A program made the position numbers and the translations under genes. Shown one piece after another: positions 22,265 through 33,533 of a DNA stretch of 64,000 nucleotides (position 1 is the stretch's first letter; each line of letters opens with the position of its first letter). Location of the stretch: assembly GCA_001465935.1 (NCBI GenBank), contig LNKV01000025.1:81609-145608 (forward strand). Direction: 5' to 3'. The notes under the pieces were generated by a model. That model worked only from the letters and a program-made list of their open reading frames with translations, did not search any database and was not told the DNA's origin. The DNA comes from Clarireedia homoeocarpa. Taxonomy: Eukaryota; Ascomycota; Leotiomycetes; Helotiales; Rutstroemiaceae.

Positions 22265-22804
22265 ATGCCGGGCTATTTCAACTTACTTATTAGAATTTTG
22301 GACGATGAGGGCATGCCTTCACACTCCTGGCACTCACAGGCTGGAAGTACGTCAGGCGCACCTACCTCTCGTTCAGGTCGCATCACTAGATCTACAGCAC
22401 ATCAACTCGATGAGGCCCCGACCACTGCTTCTTCCTCTGAGACACAAGATACTTCTATGCAACTCCCATCAAGAGATCCCTCTCCCAAATCATTCATTCT
22501 CCGCAAGCGTAACGACTTCCCTCGTGCTGGTCTTCCACCAACAAGCGTAGTTCTAGCTGTTGGTCCGCCTACTGGTGACTCAAAAGATATTTGGGCCAGT
22601 AATTCATTTTGGCAGAACGCATGAGATACAGCACCTCTGCAAAGCCGCTTGGTCTATTCGGATGAACAAGAAGAGGAGATGACACGCATCATATTTGAGG
22701 AGGGGTTGGCCGAACTTGGGACCTCTATCACCAGGTGACGCGACTGCTGATGCGGTGGAGACTATTAGCCAAAGCATCAACGATGAGACTCTTGTTTTCG
22801 AGTG
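22265..22804 (+). pseudogene. Probable decayed gene of unknown family
   Basis: An open frame from 22265 encodes 119 residues (MPGYFNLLIRILDDEGMPSH, then Ser/Thr/Pro-rich) and meets a TGA at 22622. The same frame continues with protein-like sequence (RLVYSDEQEEEMTRIIFEEG) up to another TGA at 22736. A neighbouring frame then continues as PGDATADAVETISQSINDET and stops at 22802. I found no good splice signals that bridge these breaks, so a gene with one nonsense change and one frameshift is the simplest reading. A real short gene ending at 22624, or an intron I missed, are alternatives. The family is not recognised. Confidence 0.35.
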
Positions 22805-23831
22805 ACGCGGGAGTTGTAACTCGATTCTCTGAGAAGCTCACTTATCGACTGTCGAGTACTCTTCGAAACAACAACTTGATAACCAGGCAAAGTGCATCGC
22901 TTGCACTACGATGCCCAACTGCACTTGCATCATTCCAAGCTGTGATAACTGCCCTTTGTAAAACATTCGCTAGGGATTTGATTAGATCGTAATGGAGGGG
23001 GAGAAAATACGGAATCCATGGCTAGCAAGATTGGATATGCAAGAAACCCCACTGCAAGAGCTTTCTTTCTCTTTCTCTCCTGAGATTCCGAATTCGTATC
23101 TCTGAGAAAATCAAACATGGCGTTGCCGAATGATCTACAGACATCAGAATTGAAGATGGAATAAGTCGGAATATGAGTTAAATGTTGGCTCATTAGAAAT
23201 ATGGAATGAATGTTTGTGTTGTTGAAATTCGAAGATGCTTGGCGAATGGAACTATCAGCCACAGCGGCACCGCCACATACTTTTCTTTACACAACTTCAC
23301 TCCATAACAGAGTGACGCACAGAAAGATGGCTTTGCTATATCTAGCTTGCGCTGTGCTCATCCATCAGTGGCCGGATAGAACTGCCCTCGATCATGGCTG
23401 TAAATACCCATATATTCGCAGGATACAACGAACGCTACAAAATAACACTGAATCTCTCCTCCCTTAATCATTCTCAACCAGCGTAGCAGCCACCCACCGG
23501 TCGGATGTCTTTTAAACACGAGTTTGCGTTGGTAAGAACTCTTCATTAATATCTAATTCGCCTTTCGAGAGGAATTCATTTGTAGAGCAAGTATAGGATG
23601 GAGCATATATCTACTAGAACTTCTGAATTACACTACCACACGAAGCAGACTCAGCTAGGTCGTTGAACAACTTATCTACTTTCAAACTTTCAATTCAATT
23701 ACTTTTCGCTGCTATCATCGCTGTCACAGCCCATCTCCTCTACAAAAAGGGTATTATCCGCAGGTCAAATCGCTGAGTTCCAAAAGTGACGCCCCATCCA
23801 TTCATCAAACCATGGATCTCGCCATCCATCA
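22805..23831. other. Intergenic region
   Basis: About 1 kb with no recognisable coding or RNA features; it is the 3' flank of the 925-aa gene on the minus strand. Confidence 0.5.
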
Positions 23832-26800
23832 TCAATACTTCCACCCTCTATAATCATGAAAACGATAAGCATCCCAATCTTTATACGTGCGCCCCTCCTC
23901 TATAAACATATCCATATTCCAGCCATACATGCGCTTCAGTCTCATGCCGATCCAACGAGCGTACGTAAGAGAGATTTTGCTGTTCTCCCATGGTTCGTGA
24001 ATCATGATGCTGCGCAAGAGAGCATGATCTTCCGAGACTGGTACACCCTCTGGAACGAAATGCCAGAGCGAGCAGTGGAATTTAGTCGCGCCAAATCCTA
24101 CCGCGGCCATCGCTGAAACGAAGTCGGTCCAGGGTACTTCGATCTTCTTTTGGCTCTTTTTAATCGCACCGTAAGGGATCTGACAGAGTATGATGGAGAA
24201 GACATTAAGAGCTTTTGGGGGAACGCTCATAATGTAGGGGATGTCTTCTGAAGGACAGAAGTTGGGAGTTTTGACCGTGTGGGAGTTTGGCTCAACTTTT
24301 CTGCCCATGATAATCACGTCTGCTTCCTTGGTATCTGTTACCGGATCTGTCCACTCCGGAGTTCCTAGTGTTCAGTCAGCATGCTTCATACATATGAGTA
24401 TGGGTTAAGCAGACTATCCACGGTCCATTTTAAACTGGAATCGAGGGATTTCTGTACAAGAGCATCCCAATCTTTATTGAGAAACTTTAGCATTTTCCCC
24501 AGCTCGGCCCAAAAATTATCCAGTGATTGTTCAGCCGCACGTAGCGTTTCAACATTGGATTGCGTTCGTTCTTCTTCTTTGGGATAATCAAATCTACCAT
24601 CGGTAGGATCACCGAATTTGGAGATACCTCTTCCAACGGAATTTCTCTCCCGATCTAATTGTACAATTGGCTGTGTAAAATATTGATAGCTCTTGCGGAT
24701 ATGATAACCAAAGTGCTCAAAGACTTCGCGGGTGGCTCCCATCATCCAAGGCTGAAAATTCTCCAGTTCGGAAAGAACATATCCTCTAAGGCCCATATCC
24801 GCAAGAAGTTCAGCTACATGGGGTGTCGCTTGTTTCTTTGCAGATTGAGAGTTTAAAGTGACTGCATCGATGTTGTTCATCACTTCGTATAGACCCCAAC
24901 GTTCTTGTCCTTCCGGTTCCCATAAAAGACTAATGTGATATAAAAAATTCTCATGTTCCATATCATCTTTGATCACGATTTCAAGATCGCAGCTGTGCCA
25001 TTCAACGCAGGACCGGAATCCTGGTGACGATGTGACCTGCTCTTTCAACCTTTTAAGCACACTTGGCTCATGAGACAGGGCTTTCAATCTATGGGAGTTT
25101 ATGTTAGCACACAAATTCAGGTATAATGCTAGGGGGTGCGTTAATTCATGGACCAGGCGGGTCTAATATTGTACTTAACCGGTGATTTCGTTGTGCTCAT
25201 CGACCATAGACATTCATGAAATTACTTATCCAGTTGATCCATGAATTAAAACCTCCTGGTGAACTGATTAGGTAATACGTACGTATATTTAAACAGCAAA
25301 AGCGGTGTTCCCAATGCTTCTGATATCCTTTCCGTCACTGACATCTGGTCAAATATTTCGACCATAAGAGACTCAATTGCCCATATCACTCTGCAGAGGG
25401 CGTTCCAAGCGACTATATTTTCGTATGCAGTACATATTGTGTCCATAATTATGCTATCCCAATGGTCAGGTTTGCCTAAACGCGAGGTGAGCTTGCCAAA
25501 CTGATCTGGTATATGAGCAAAATCGTGTTCATAGTTCGTTTGGAGCTGCTGACTGAAGTACTCTGGGTCTGATTTGAGTAGCCAGAGATGGTCTTCCGCT
25601 AAAGCCCGACGCGCATAAAGTATATCTTTCAGTCGTGTGAAACTTGGCCTCTCCAAGAAACTGTAGAACTTTGAATGTCCAACCGCGGCAATAGACAACG
25701 TATCTCCACCTCCATCAACCGGCGATGGAAGATTGACTGATTCGATACTGTCGCCAGCCACAAGCTCGTCTGGTTTCAGGTTTGATAATATTTCCTGGCA
25801 GCACCCAATCAAAAAGTGCAAGGTTCGCTGTTGGATTTCCAAGACCAACAGACCCTCCATAGGTGTAAAACCAAGCCCATACCATATTGTGCCATCATCT
25901 TTCACACCTTCCTTTAAACTCCAGTCCCGACCTTGCACATGAAGTTTGAAGTTCTTCCATGTTACAATTGATCCATAATTCTGCTCATCTTCCAAAAGCA
26001 TGAGATGATCAGTTCCTATCAGCAAATATTGCTGTAGAGCACGCGCGTGCAATCCTATCAGATATGTAAATTGCCACTCTGCATGGAAAGTATGGGGGAT
26101 AGTCACCTGGTTTCATGTGACGCCAATCCGTTCGAGAGAATAGAGAAGGGTTGCAGCGACCTCTTTTGTTCAGGAACATCAAAAGGTTCTTCTTGTTGTT
26201 TGCGAGATCACGCAAATTGATATGCGGAAGCAAATATGCGTCTCTGTAATTAGTTGCCTTGATCCTTTGCTCCGTTGGTTCCAGTGCGAATGCGATCATA
26301 TGAGGCCGATTGAACTCGGAAATTTTAGGCCACACCTTCTGCAGTATCTTAGATCGTTTGACATTCGTCAATTTGGTCCAACGCTTTCTTATTGACAGTT
26401 CGTGTCTCTCGAGTATTTTGTTCAGATATGCCCAAGCTCTCCAGATATCCTTTCCACGCTCCAGGCTCTCCTCTCGGACGTCCTCGAGGGTTTTCTCCAC
26501 TGAAGACTTCACATTGATTTTCGCAACTTTTACTCGAGAGATAATGGTATTAAACTTGAAGTCTTTCGAAGGTGAGAAGGGTTCTGCTCCTTGCGGCTGA
26601 CCATTTTTCATCTCGTTTGTCGCCGAAGTCAATTGAGGCTTTGGTATCCGATTTGAAAGACCTGTCATGAAATACGTTAGCGAGCGAATATGAGGTTGTG
26701 AAACTGCGATTTTCTATTTTCCCTTGGCACAGAAGACCTGGTTTCGAAAGATCGTGCTGGCTTACATTGGCTGTGTTCCTCAGTTGTCGTAGAAGGAGGT

Positions 26801-26958
26801 TCCGCGAGTAGTGGCACGCCATGAGATGCTGAATCTTCCGCGATAGGATTCTTGGGTTTTGGTGAGCAGGCTCGATCTGCGTCTGAATCATCCAGTGATG
26901 GCGTGTCAAATTCGTATTCCGGTTCCTCGGACATGATGTCCGGGCTTTCCTGGTCCAT
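23832..26958 (-). CDS. Large fungal protein of unknown function, one-base frameshift (925 aa if corrected)
   Basis: Exons complement(23832..24364, 24415..25088, 25283..26661, 26766..26958). The N-terminus is acidic (MDQESPDIMSEEPEYEFDTP). The body is rich in Trp and charged helices (FNRPHMIAFALEPTEQRIKA; WYGLGFTPMEGLLVLEIQQR; MLADMGLRGY-like and HIRKSYQYFTQP segments) and ends MRLKRMYGWNMDMF...YRFHDYRGWKY. I do not recognise a named domain; it reads as a soluble fungal-specific protein. The 1379-nt exon changes frame near 26094-26098, where a run of five G (C on the coding strand) separates KPGDYP from HTFHAEWQFTYL; one base fewer restores the frame and the total length divides by three. The donor at 24414/24415 (GTCTGC) is weak. 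The alternative 28-nt intron (GTGACT..GCAG) is too short to be credible. Confidence 0.7.
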
Positions 26959-27518
26959 TGTGAATGATTCGTGGCTAGAATAATTTGATAATAAATATTA
27001 AAGCCAAATGTGTTATAGCGAGACTGGCTCTAGGAGAGGGTCGAAAGCCATTATGGTCAAAAGTCCATTTGGGTTGTGATCAATGGTGGATGGAAAATTG
27101 TAAAATACGGAAGTGGAAGGAACAGAGTTGTTCCTCCTTAGGGCTTAGAGTAGAAATTCGTCGTTCGTGCCTTAGCCTCACGTAAATGACTTGAGGGCGA
27201 CATTACTGCAGCTTTGATTTTGTATGTCGAAGAAAGAAAAAGTCGATTGGTGTAGCTATTCAAAAGAACCAAAGATAACGAGAAAAAAGAGTAGCACCAA
27301 CAAGATGGAGAGGCCTACAACTCCCGCAGAAGTGAAACCTTGCTCCTAGAAGCAAATAGCCAAGTAGAAAAAACACAGATTGCACGCCCCTTAGTCCAAA
27401 CAGCAGATTTCTTCCCGTTCCATCTCCACCTGTACTTTAAACCCTTCCCCAAAGTATCATCAATCCTCAGTTGCCCTATCCGATATTTACTCGAACAGAT
27501 CACCCCACGCATCTCATG
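26959..27518. other. Intergenic region
   Basis: Upstream of the 925-aa gene and downstream of the first small secreted protein gene, both on the minus strand. Nothing else recognised. Confidence 0.5.
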
Positions 27519-28189
27519 CTAGCCAATTGGGGCCATGCCAGGACCGCATTTGATACTATTTTCCTTGAACATGGCCATGAGTCCTTCGGAGTCGTTGAAC
27601 GTGGTGCCCGCGAAAAAGGGCCACGGTACTCCAAGCAATAGCTCCGTTGTGCAACTGTGATCTCTGATTGTGCAATGTCGTATTAGCAGGCATCGTAAGG
27701 TAGTCAATGACTGGAAGAAAGAAGAAGTATGATAGAGTGGTGATAGGGACAGGAGTTCCAGCGAATAGAAGTTGATCAGTTTGAGAGAAGGTGCTTTCAT
27801 GTGTGCCTTTGAACAGTTTGACAATGTGGATGAGAAGAAGGCTATGGGAAGCACATAACTTACGTATATAAGACACAATGAGCGTCACGGCAGAATGTAA
27901 CGTTGAGGAGACCTTTCTGCAAGGTCTGATACGAGACACAAGTATCGTATTGATAAATGACCGCAATAGAATTAGGGTCGGTTGCATTAGTCCCATATAA
28001 AGCAGTGACGACCTGTGTTATAGCAATTAGCATTGATTTTCTTCCATAAGTGAAGGAATGAGTAATGCATACATTGTTTGCATTTTGCTTGCGGCATGCA
28101 TCGGGGCTGAGAATTTGAGCATCAACGAAGCTGGCGAATGCCATGACGATGAGCGGGAAGTACTTGTCCGCGGTAGTGAAGAACTTCAT
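27519..28189 (-). CDS. Small secreted cysteine-bearing protein, tandem copy 1 (136 aa)
   Basis: Exons complement(27519..27663, 27864..28012, 28073..28189). Exon 1 encodes 39 residues with a predicted signal peptide (MKFFTTADKYFPLIVMAFAS, cleaved near FVDA-QILS). The mature protein has six Cys: DAC, YDTC, VTFC, AHC, HSC and IKC, and a potential N-glycosylation site in LLNVTFC. Intron phases are 0 and 2. Intron 1 (60 nt) is a stop-free multiple of three, so the frame stays open if it is retained; intron 2 is 200 nt. The family is unknown to me. The neighbour at 29273..29791 shares the exon plan and the spacing of the central Cys. The features (small, secreted, even Cys count, paralogous neighbour) fit an apoplastic or effector-like protein, but that is inference. 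Confidence 0.8.
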
Positions 28190-29272
28190 GGTGGATGATA
28201 TGATAGTTGGAGCTTGATGCGGAAGTCTAGAGCGCAAACTGAGGGGTAGGGCATGAGGAATTTATGTCCACCTTCTGGTATTCGTAGCATGGGATCATCG
28301 AATTGGAACACGGGTAAAGTTACCAGGAATCGTGTTGGTAGCCAAGACTCCCTCTGCTGAGGTGAATTGTACAACGTATCGACAATGAAGAAACTATGAA
28401 ATATGGATGGAAATGTAGTGAAAGCTGATCCTCGGGTAGGCAAATCCTGGTTTATCTCGATTCCATTACCAGAACTGGGGGAAATCTTGTCCAAATGAGG
28501 ATAGAGATTACTCAAAGTCATCTTAGAACGTTACTCTTTGTACCATTTTCCGCTGGAGATAGCCGTTTAGATGTACAAGTGATCGTATCGGCGTGCTCCG
28601 AGTCACATTAGTGCAACGAGAGTAGAACCGAAGTTCTTCGAAGCAGGCTCCTGTGCCGCCGATGTAGCATGTCAAGCTGCATATTAAAAGTTGATTGCTC
28701 ATATGGGTAGCTGAATATTCCGATGTTCGCGAAAACATGCCTTGACACGGTTTCGAAGCATCAGATGATTACACTACAATCCAAGCTCCCGCCGGAGGAA
28801 CCGTCACCAGCCAACGCCATTGATAAAACCCTCAGTTCACATGGATAAAATCAGCCGCATCTTCTGACGACGACCCAGAGTGAAGCCCGAACGTCAAAGC
28901 AATATTTGGCTGACATCAATACATCGGCTCGCCATGCATTTCCTTAAGAGTCTAGTATTGGCGTGAAAGAGGTTGACAGATGACTATAGTTCAACACATA
29001 TGGGCAGATACAAGCAACACCCTGCACTTGGCGAAGAGCGATAGAGTGCCTTCATCTGCTGTTCTCGAAGACACCCATCTGAGCCCGACAAAAAAGCTGG
29101 CAAATGGAAACTTCAGAAGCGATACAAAAGTGTACTCGAAATAACAATTCTCGCTGCGTCGCCAACCCTAGCTCAACTTCCTACTCTTCACTCAGCCCAC
29201 TTTAGATGATATTCCCATGGCAGTATCCACTTATCAAATGCCATTTTGACTGTACTGTTACTGCCATGTTGC
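28190..29272. other. Intergenic spacer between the tandem secreted-protein genes
   Basis: About 1.1 kb containing the promoter of copy 1 and the 3' flank of copy 2. No other gene could be supported. Confidence 0.5.
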
Positions 29273-29791
29273 TTAGGGCAGAGAACTCTGTGGCCTGGAA
29301 TTCAATGGAAGTGGCTCGCAGATTGCACCCTTTCCAATAGCCTTGCCATGAAACCCCCATGGATCAACCATCATAAGGGTCCTGTAGATAGTAGTGACCT
29401 TCCCGCGTTCTGTACAATTATCACCCCTAGGGATAAGTTAGTACAAACTCTGCCATATTGGACCAGAGCAAGAACTAAGGGTTAACTCACTCGCAATTAG
29501 TACAATAGGCATTCTTGCAGTATACAGCAAGGTATGCAGGACTACCATCTGCACTGTAGGAATAGCATTCATCGTAGTTATACGCCTTTATGACATCGTT
29601 GGCGTATTTAACAGCAACATACTGGATTCAACTTAGTAGAATGGACGCGTTGATGGAAGAATATTGAATCTTACTGCGTTGGGCCCAGCAGCTTCACAGA
29701 AATCATTGAGTTCGCTGTATGTAGGAATGGCGAAGGCTGTAACGACACCCGGCAAAGATGCCAGAATATACGAGATACGTTGGTGCTTCAT
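29273..29791 (-). CDS. Small secreted cysteine-bearing protein, tandem copy 2 (133 aa)
   Basis: Exons complement(29273..29426, 29491..29621, 29675..29791). Exon 1 again encodes exactly 39 residues, with a signal peptide MKHQRISYILASLPGVVTAF and then AIPTYSELNDFCEAAGPNA. Exon 2 gives YVAVKYANDVIKAYNYDECY and VYCKNAYCTNCE; exon 3 starts GDNCTERGKVTTIYRTL and holds a last Cys in AICEPLP. Cys alignment with copy 1: YDTC/YDEC, FCRDAHC/YCKNAYC, HSC/DNC, and the C-terminal IKC/AIC, with one extra Cys (TNCE) here, giving seven in total. Intron phases are 0 and 2, as in copy 1; the introns are 53 and 64 nt. Function unknown; secretion is predicted from the leader. Confidence 0.8.
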
Positions 29792-30275
29792 GACTCGATT
29801 TTGGATTGTTGCAAGAGCTGTAGGATGAGAATCGCGGTTCGAGGACATTAAGGCAATTCGTTGCTTTTTTACTTGTCGCGTAGAACCGGGTGCCAAGCAT
29901 CTCAGGAATTTCAATCTTTAGATATCAAGTCCCTTGCTTCCTAAGGTTTCCTACTCAGTTCTCGTTACAACATACAGAAACCGTGAAGTATCGGCTGGGA
30001 GTAATCCGATTCTCGCTTTACTCTCGTGATGAGCAGCTTGTGTACGAAGGTAAATAGAATCTCATCATAGCGTGATATAGGGGCATATAAAGCTCTTCCA
30101 CCTTGTGATGAGCCTGGTATACTTTTGTCCAAGAACCCTATTGTGGTTAACGGAGTTGTGGAATGTTATACATTCCCGACAAACGCAGGCGGCGTAACAC
30201 TGTCGGGTTCAGTATTTTCACTGGACTACAGGAAAGACATTACGGGATAATAAACTACAGAAGGGGGACTACAGA

Positions 30276-30350
30276 AAATAGGATACTCGCTGTAGCATAG
30301 CAATTAGTACGGGAGAGAAAGGCTATATAGTTCAACTCTCCCTCCCACTT
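30276..30350. repeat. Degenerate direct repeat, copy 1
   Basis: 75-bp unit that aligns without gaps to 30478..30552 at about four-fifths identity by eye. Shared landmarks are TAGGATAC, CGCTGTAG, CTATATAGT and CTCCCACTT. Possibly a remnant of a transposon or LTR. Confidence 0.7.
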
Positions 30351-30477
30351 AGTTTAGGAATATTCAACCCGATTCAACAGCATTTACTTAGACCCCATTG
30401 TGACTAAGTATAGTGCCATGAATCGGTTTCACCCACAGCTGTACTAAGCCAACCGACAATGGGAGACATACTATAGG

Positions 30478-30552
30478 ATATAGGATACACGCTGTAGTAT
30501 AGTAAATAGTATGGAAGAGCTGGTCTATATAGTCTGGCTCTTCCTCCCACTT
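30478..30552. repeat. Degenerate direct repeat, copy 2
   Basis: Second copy of the 75-bp unit at 30276. Several differences are C-to-T or G-to-A changes relative to copy 1 (CATAG/TATAG, TACGG/TATGG), the pattern left by repeat-induced point mutation. Confidence 0.7.
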
Positions 30553-30923
30553 GCTCAGTCCCTTTAAGAATCAACAGACACCGACCTCGGCCACTTGCGA
30601 ATGCACTTGCACATATATCATCGTCGATATTCCAGAGAAAGTTCACACTTGAAGACTCAAATCATCGTATGGAGTAGTTGTGATAGTTTCGTTTCAATCC
30701 TGGAGGTAACACGACGTGTCTTGTGACTTCGCGTCGCGGAAACCTGCAGAAGTCCGTGCTTATGACTGCATAAGAGACTAGTACCCCGCTACACACGCGT
30801 CGGCCAATCAAATCTTGTCTAGAATCTCACTTGTATAACGAGAACGTGCCGTCGCAACTTCCACTGCAAAACATTGAAAACATTGAATGAACACGACATG
30901 CATTTCAACAACCGCAAACCACA

Positions 30924-33533
30924 ATGCCGAAGCGTCAAGGTGTGTTCGAACTGGTGCCGGAAACATTGGCAAAACCGACAGCACCCAGTCGTATGACCAG
31001 TAAACAAGCCAAAAGAGCATGGCAAAAAGCGCAACGAGCTCCACGAATCACGAAAGAAGAACAACGACGTCGAGACGCAGAAGAATTGAAACGGCACAGA
31101 GAAGAGCATAAGAAATATCTTAAAGAACGCGAAAAGGAAAAAGCGGCCGCAAAAGCAAAGGCAGCCAGGGAGAAGAAGGCAGCAAAAGAATTGGCGGAGA
31201 AGGAGGAAAGGAGAAAGAAGGGCTTGCCCGAATCCAGCAAATATGTACGACCAAGTCAGCCGCGAATATCGATGTTTGTTAAAGGGATCAAAAGAGGCCG
31301 GGGGACTGATAGCATGGCTGAAGATTCAGAAGGGACCATGTGTGACGATCCAGAAGAAATGCAACCCCCTGCAAAGAGAGTTGCATTGGACGATTCTGAG
31401 GATGAATTTGGCGATTTTCCAACATTTTCGGATAATGATATTACGCTTCTGGAGAATAATTCCATACGATATACTCCGAGTAATTGTGAACATGCTGATA
31501 GGGCCGGATCAGTAGCATTCTCAAGACCGATATCCAGAAATGCTACGCCGATGAATGACGAGCTAGAGTTGCCACGATTAAATCACATAGAGAGAGACGG
31601 TCAATCACCAGAATCTGTGCAAGTACTGGAGGATGAGGTGGATTCACAACTGCATTCGGAGGCAGCGGAGGCAGCCAATAGGTCTCAGGAGGAAGCTGTA
31701 CGCTCTGCGAAGGAGCAAAACAAGGATTGCAACTCGGCCGCTACAGACTCGGCCAGCGCTCTTCTACCGACTTACGCTCTATCAGAGCATAAGGACTATA
31801 ACCCTCTTGTGACGAGGTATGGTGCGAGAACCATGGACACACCTCTCAAGTCTGGGACTAGTATACTCTTGAAGCCTCACCGTGTAGGACAAGCTGAAAG
31901 TTCTGAAGCTCAATCAACATCACAGGCACAGGCGAACCAACATAACCAAAAAGCTCATACTTCTTCTTCATCTGGTATTTCTTTCGCTCGAAAACAACCT
32001 ATTGATCCACCTGCTGAAGCCAGCAACACATCACGGGAGGTCAAACCAACTACCGCCGAACTAGCCAAGGCACCCTCAAAGTTTGATGTTCGGCCTAAAT
32101 TTGACAGAATTAGCAACAAAAACCACGAATCAATGCGACGGCCGCTCCAAGAACAGCCTCTGAACTCCCCGCCAATAGCAACTTCACGAAGTAGCGGAGC
32201 TAGGATTCTTAATGCGAATCCTCCGCTGTCATCTTCGAATAGGAAAAATAACACTACGCGTCCATCTGCCTTCCGCACACCACAGAACAACGCCACAGTT
32301 AATCGTCCATCTCGCCCGGAAACACCACGCAGTATGGGCCCACAATCACTCCCACCCAAATCCAAGCCCAGTGTACCCCTCCCTGCCCCACTACGAACCA
32401 AACCGCCTCAAACACGTCCTCAATATTATCCATCAAGGAACAATTCCAATCTCCCACCAAGTTCCACACAAGCATTCATAGAATCACACATCGATTTCTT
32501 TCCGTCTCCTACACAAGAAGCGCGAGAAATATCCGAAGATTTCTCCCCACCACCTCGTTTGTCTCATGCCCAGAAGACGCAGCCGACTCCAGTGGCTGTT
32601 ACTTATGGAAAGAACAGTTTCATTGAAGATGAGTTCAGTATGATATCTACTCAGGATCTCATGTCATCACAGGAGATGAGGGAGATTGCTACACCGTTTT
32701 TACCTGCTAAGATGAAAGACAATAATACCAACGACGAAAAGGTCGCCGAGGAGAACAATGATGGAAAGGACGAGGATAGGGAGAAAAGTCATGGAGCCTC
32801 ATTTATGGACTTTACAGATCTCATCTGCAGTCAAGATTCCTTCTTCTCCAGCCAAGAACTCGATAATTCTCTCCCAGCTCCAGTCTCAGTCCCAGCTCTC
32901 GCCCCGTCTTCCACTCGCTGTCCAGCCCAAACGACAAATCTTCTACCTGCCAAACCTCCTTCCCCACCTCCACCCCCATCAAAGCACTCAAACCCACCAA
33001 ATTCGAATCGGCCGTCCCAATCCAACTTCCACTCCCCGCACAAACAAACATCCTCACCCCGAAACAAGACCGCCCCCAACCCTCCCCAACAAAGACGAAA
33101 GCCATACTTCCAAGAAAAACCCGAAGATCGTCCACCAGCGACTATTATTCCTCTCACCCATACCCCCACGACCACCAGCATAACCAGCAGCGTCACAACA
33201 ACAACAAGAAGAAAGGCTCGCTTCTTCATAGAAAAAGAAGAAGATATATTCGCCGCAGCGCTTGCGGAAAGTGAGTTGTTTGCGGTGGTGGAGTCGACTC
33301 CGAGGGAGAGAGGAGATTCGGGATGGGGTAGGAGAGAGGGAGATATGGGTGGAGGGAGAGGGGATGGACGAGTAGATGGGAGTGTCCGTGGAAATGAGGT
33401 TGTAAGGGAAAAGGAAGAGAGGGGGAATGGAGGAGAGAAAAGAACGCTGGAGAGAGTGATTAGTGGGGCGAGTACGGATTATGGGGATTTGGAATTGGAT
33501 ATCGATTTCGAAGGGAAGTGGAGGTGGGAGTGA
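30924..33533 (+). CDS. Lysine-rich, largely disordered fungal protein of unknown function (869 aa)
   Basis: Single exon. The start MPKRQGVFELVPETLAK is followed by a long basic helix (residues ~30-105, Lys/Glu/Ala-rich, coiled-coil-like) and a basic patch SMFVKGIKRGRG. A conserved-looking acidic piece follows (KRVALDDSEDEFGDFPTFSD). The middle 450 residues are Pro/Ser/Asn-rich. Short aromatic/acidic motifs recur towards the C-terminus: FIESHIDFFPSPTQEAREI, FIEDEFSMISTQDLMSSQEM, and SFMDFTDLICSQDSFFSSQE. The tail is KARFFIEKEEDIFAAALAES, then a Gly/Arg-rich stretch and DYGDLELDIDFEGKW. I do not recognise a catalytic domain. Basic helix, acidic patches and repeated SQ-containing motifs would suit a nuclear protein with docking or kinase sites, but this is inference. 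Confidence 0.75.
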   Translation: MPKRQGVFELVPETLAKPTAPSRMTSKQAKRAWQKAQRAPRITKEEQRRRDAEELKRHREEHKKYLKEREKEKAAAKAKAAREKKAAKELAEKEERRKKGLPESSKYVRPSQPRISMFVKGIKRGRGTDSMAEDSEGTMCDDPEEMQPPAKRVALDDSEDEFGDFPTFSDNDITLLENNSIRYTPSNCEHADRAGSVAFSRPISRNATPMNDELELPRLNHIERDGQSPESVQVLEDEVDSQLHSEAAEAANRSQEEAVRSAKEQNKDCNSAATDSASALLPTYALSEHKDYNPLVTRYGARTMDTPLKSGTSILLKPHRVGQAESSEAQSTSQAQANQHNQKAHTSSSSGISFARKQPIDPPAEASNTSREVKPTTAELAKAPSKFDVRPKFDRISNKNHESMRRPLQEQPLNSPPIATSRSSGARILNANPPLSSSNRKNNTTRPSAFRTPQNNATVNRPSRPETPRSMGPQSLPPKSKPSVPLPAPLRTKPPQTRPQYYPSRNNSNLPPSSTQAFIESHIDFFPSPTQEAREISEDFSPPPRLSHAQKTQPTPVAVTYGKNSFIEDEFSMISTQDLMSSQEMREIATPFLPAKMKDNNTNDEKVAEENNDGKDEDREKSHGASFMDFTDLICSQDSFFSSQELDNSLPAPVSVPALAPSSTRCPAQTTNLLPAKPPSPPPPPSKHSNPPNSNRPSQSNFHSPHKQTSSPRNKTAPNPPQQRRKPYFQEKPEDRPPATIIPLTHTPTTTSITSSVTTTTRRKARFFIEKEEDIFAAALAESELFAVVESTPRERGDSGWGRREGDMGGGRGDGRVDGSVRGNEVVREKEERGNGGEKRTLERVISGASTDYGDLELDIDFEGKWRWE

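Larger units (their letters stand above)
29792..30923. other. Intergenic region with degenerate repeats
   Basis: About 1.1 kb upstream of copy 2 (minus) and of the 869-aa gene (plus). It holds a diverged direct repeat pair (listed separately) and several TAGGATA/CTGTAG motifs. No coding sequence supported. Confidence 0.6.

Noticed and set aside
26071..26098. A 28-nt GT..AG segment that would restore the frame in the 925-aa gene
   Set aside because: Far below the size of every other intron in the window (about 48 nt or more); a one-base indel in the G run is simpler.
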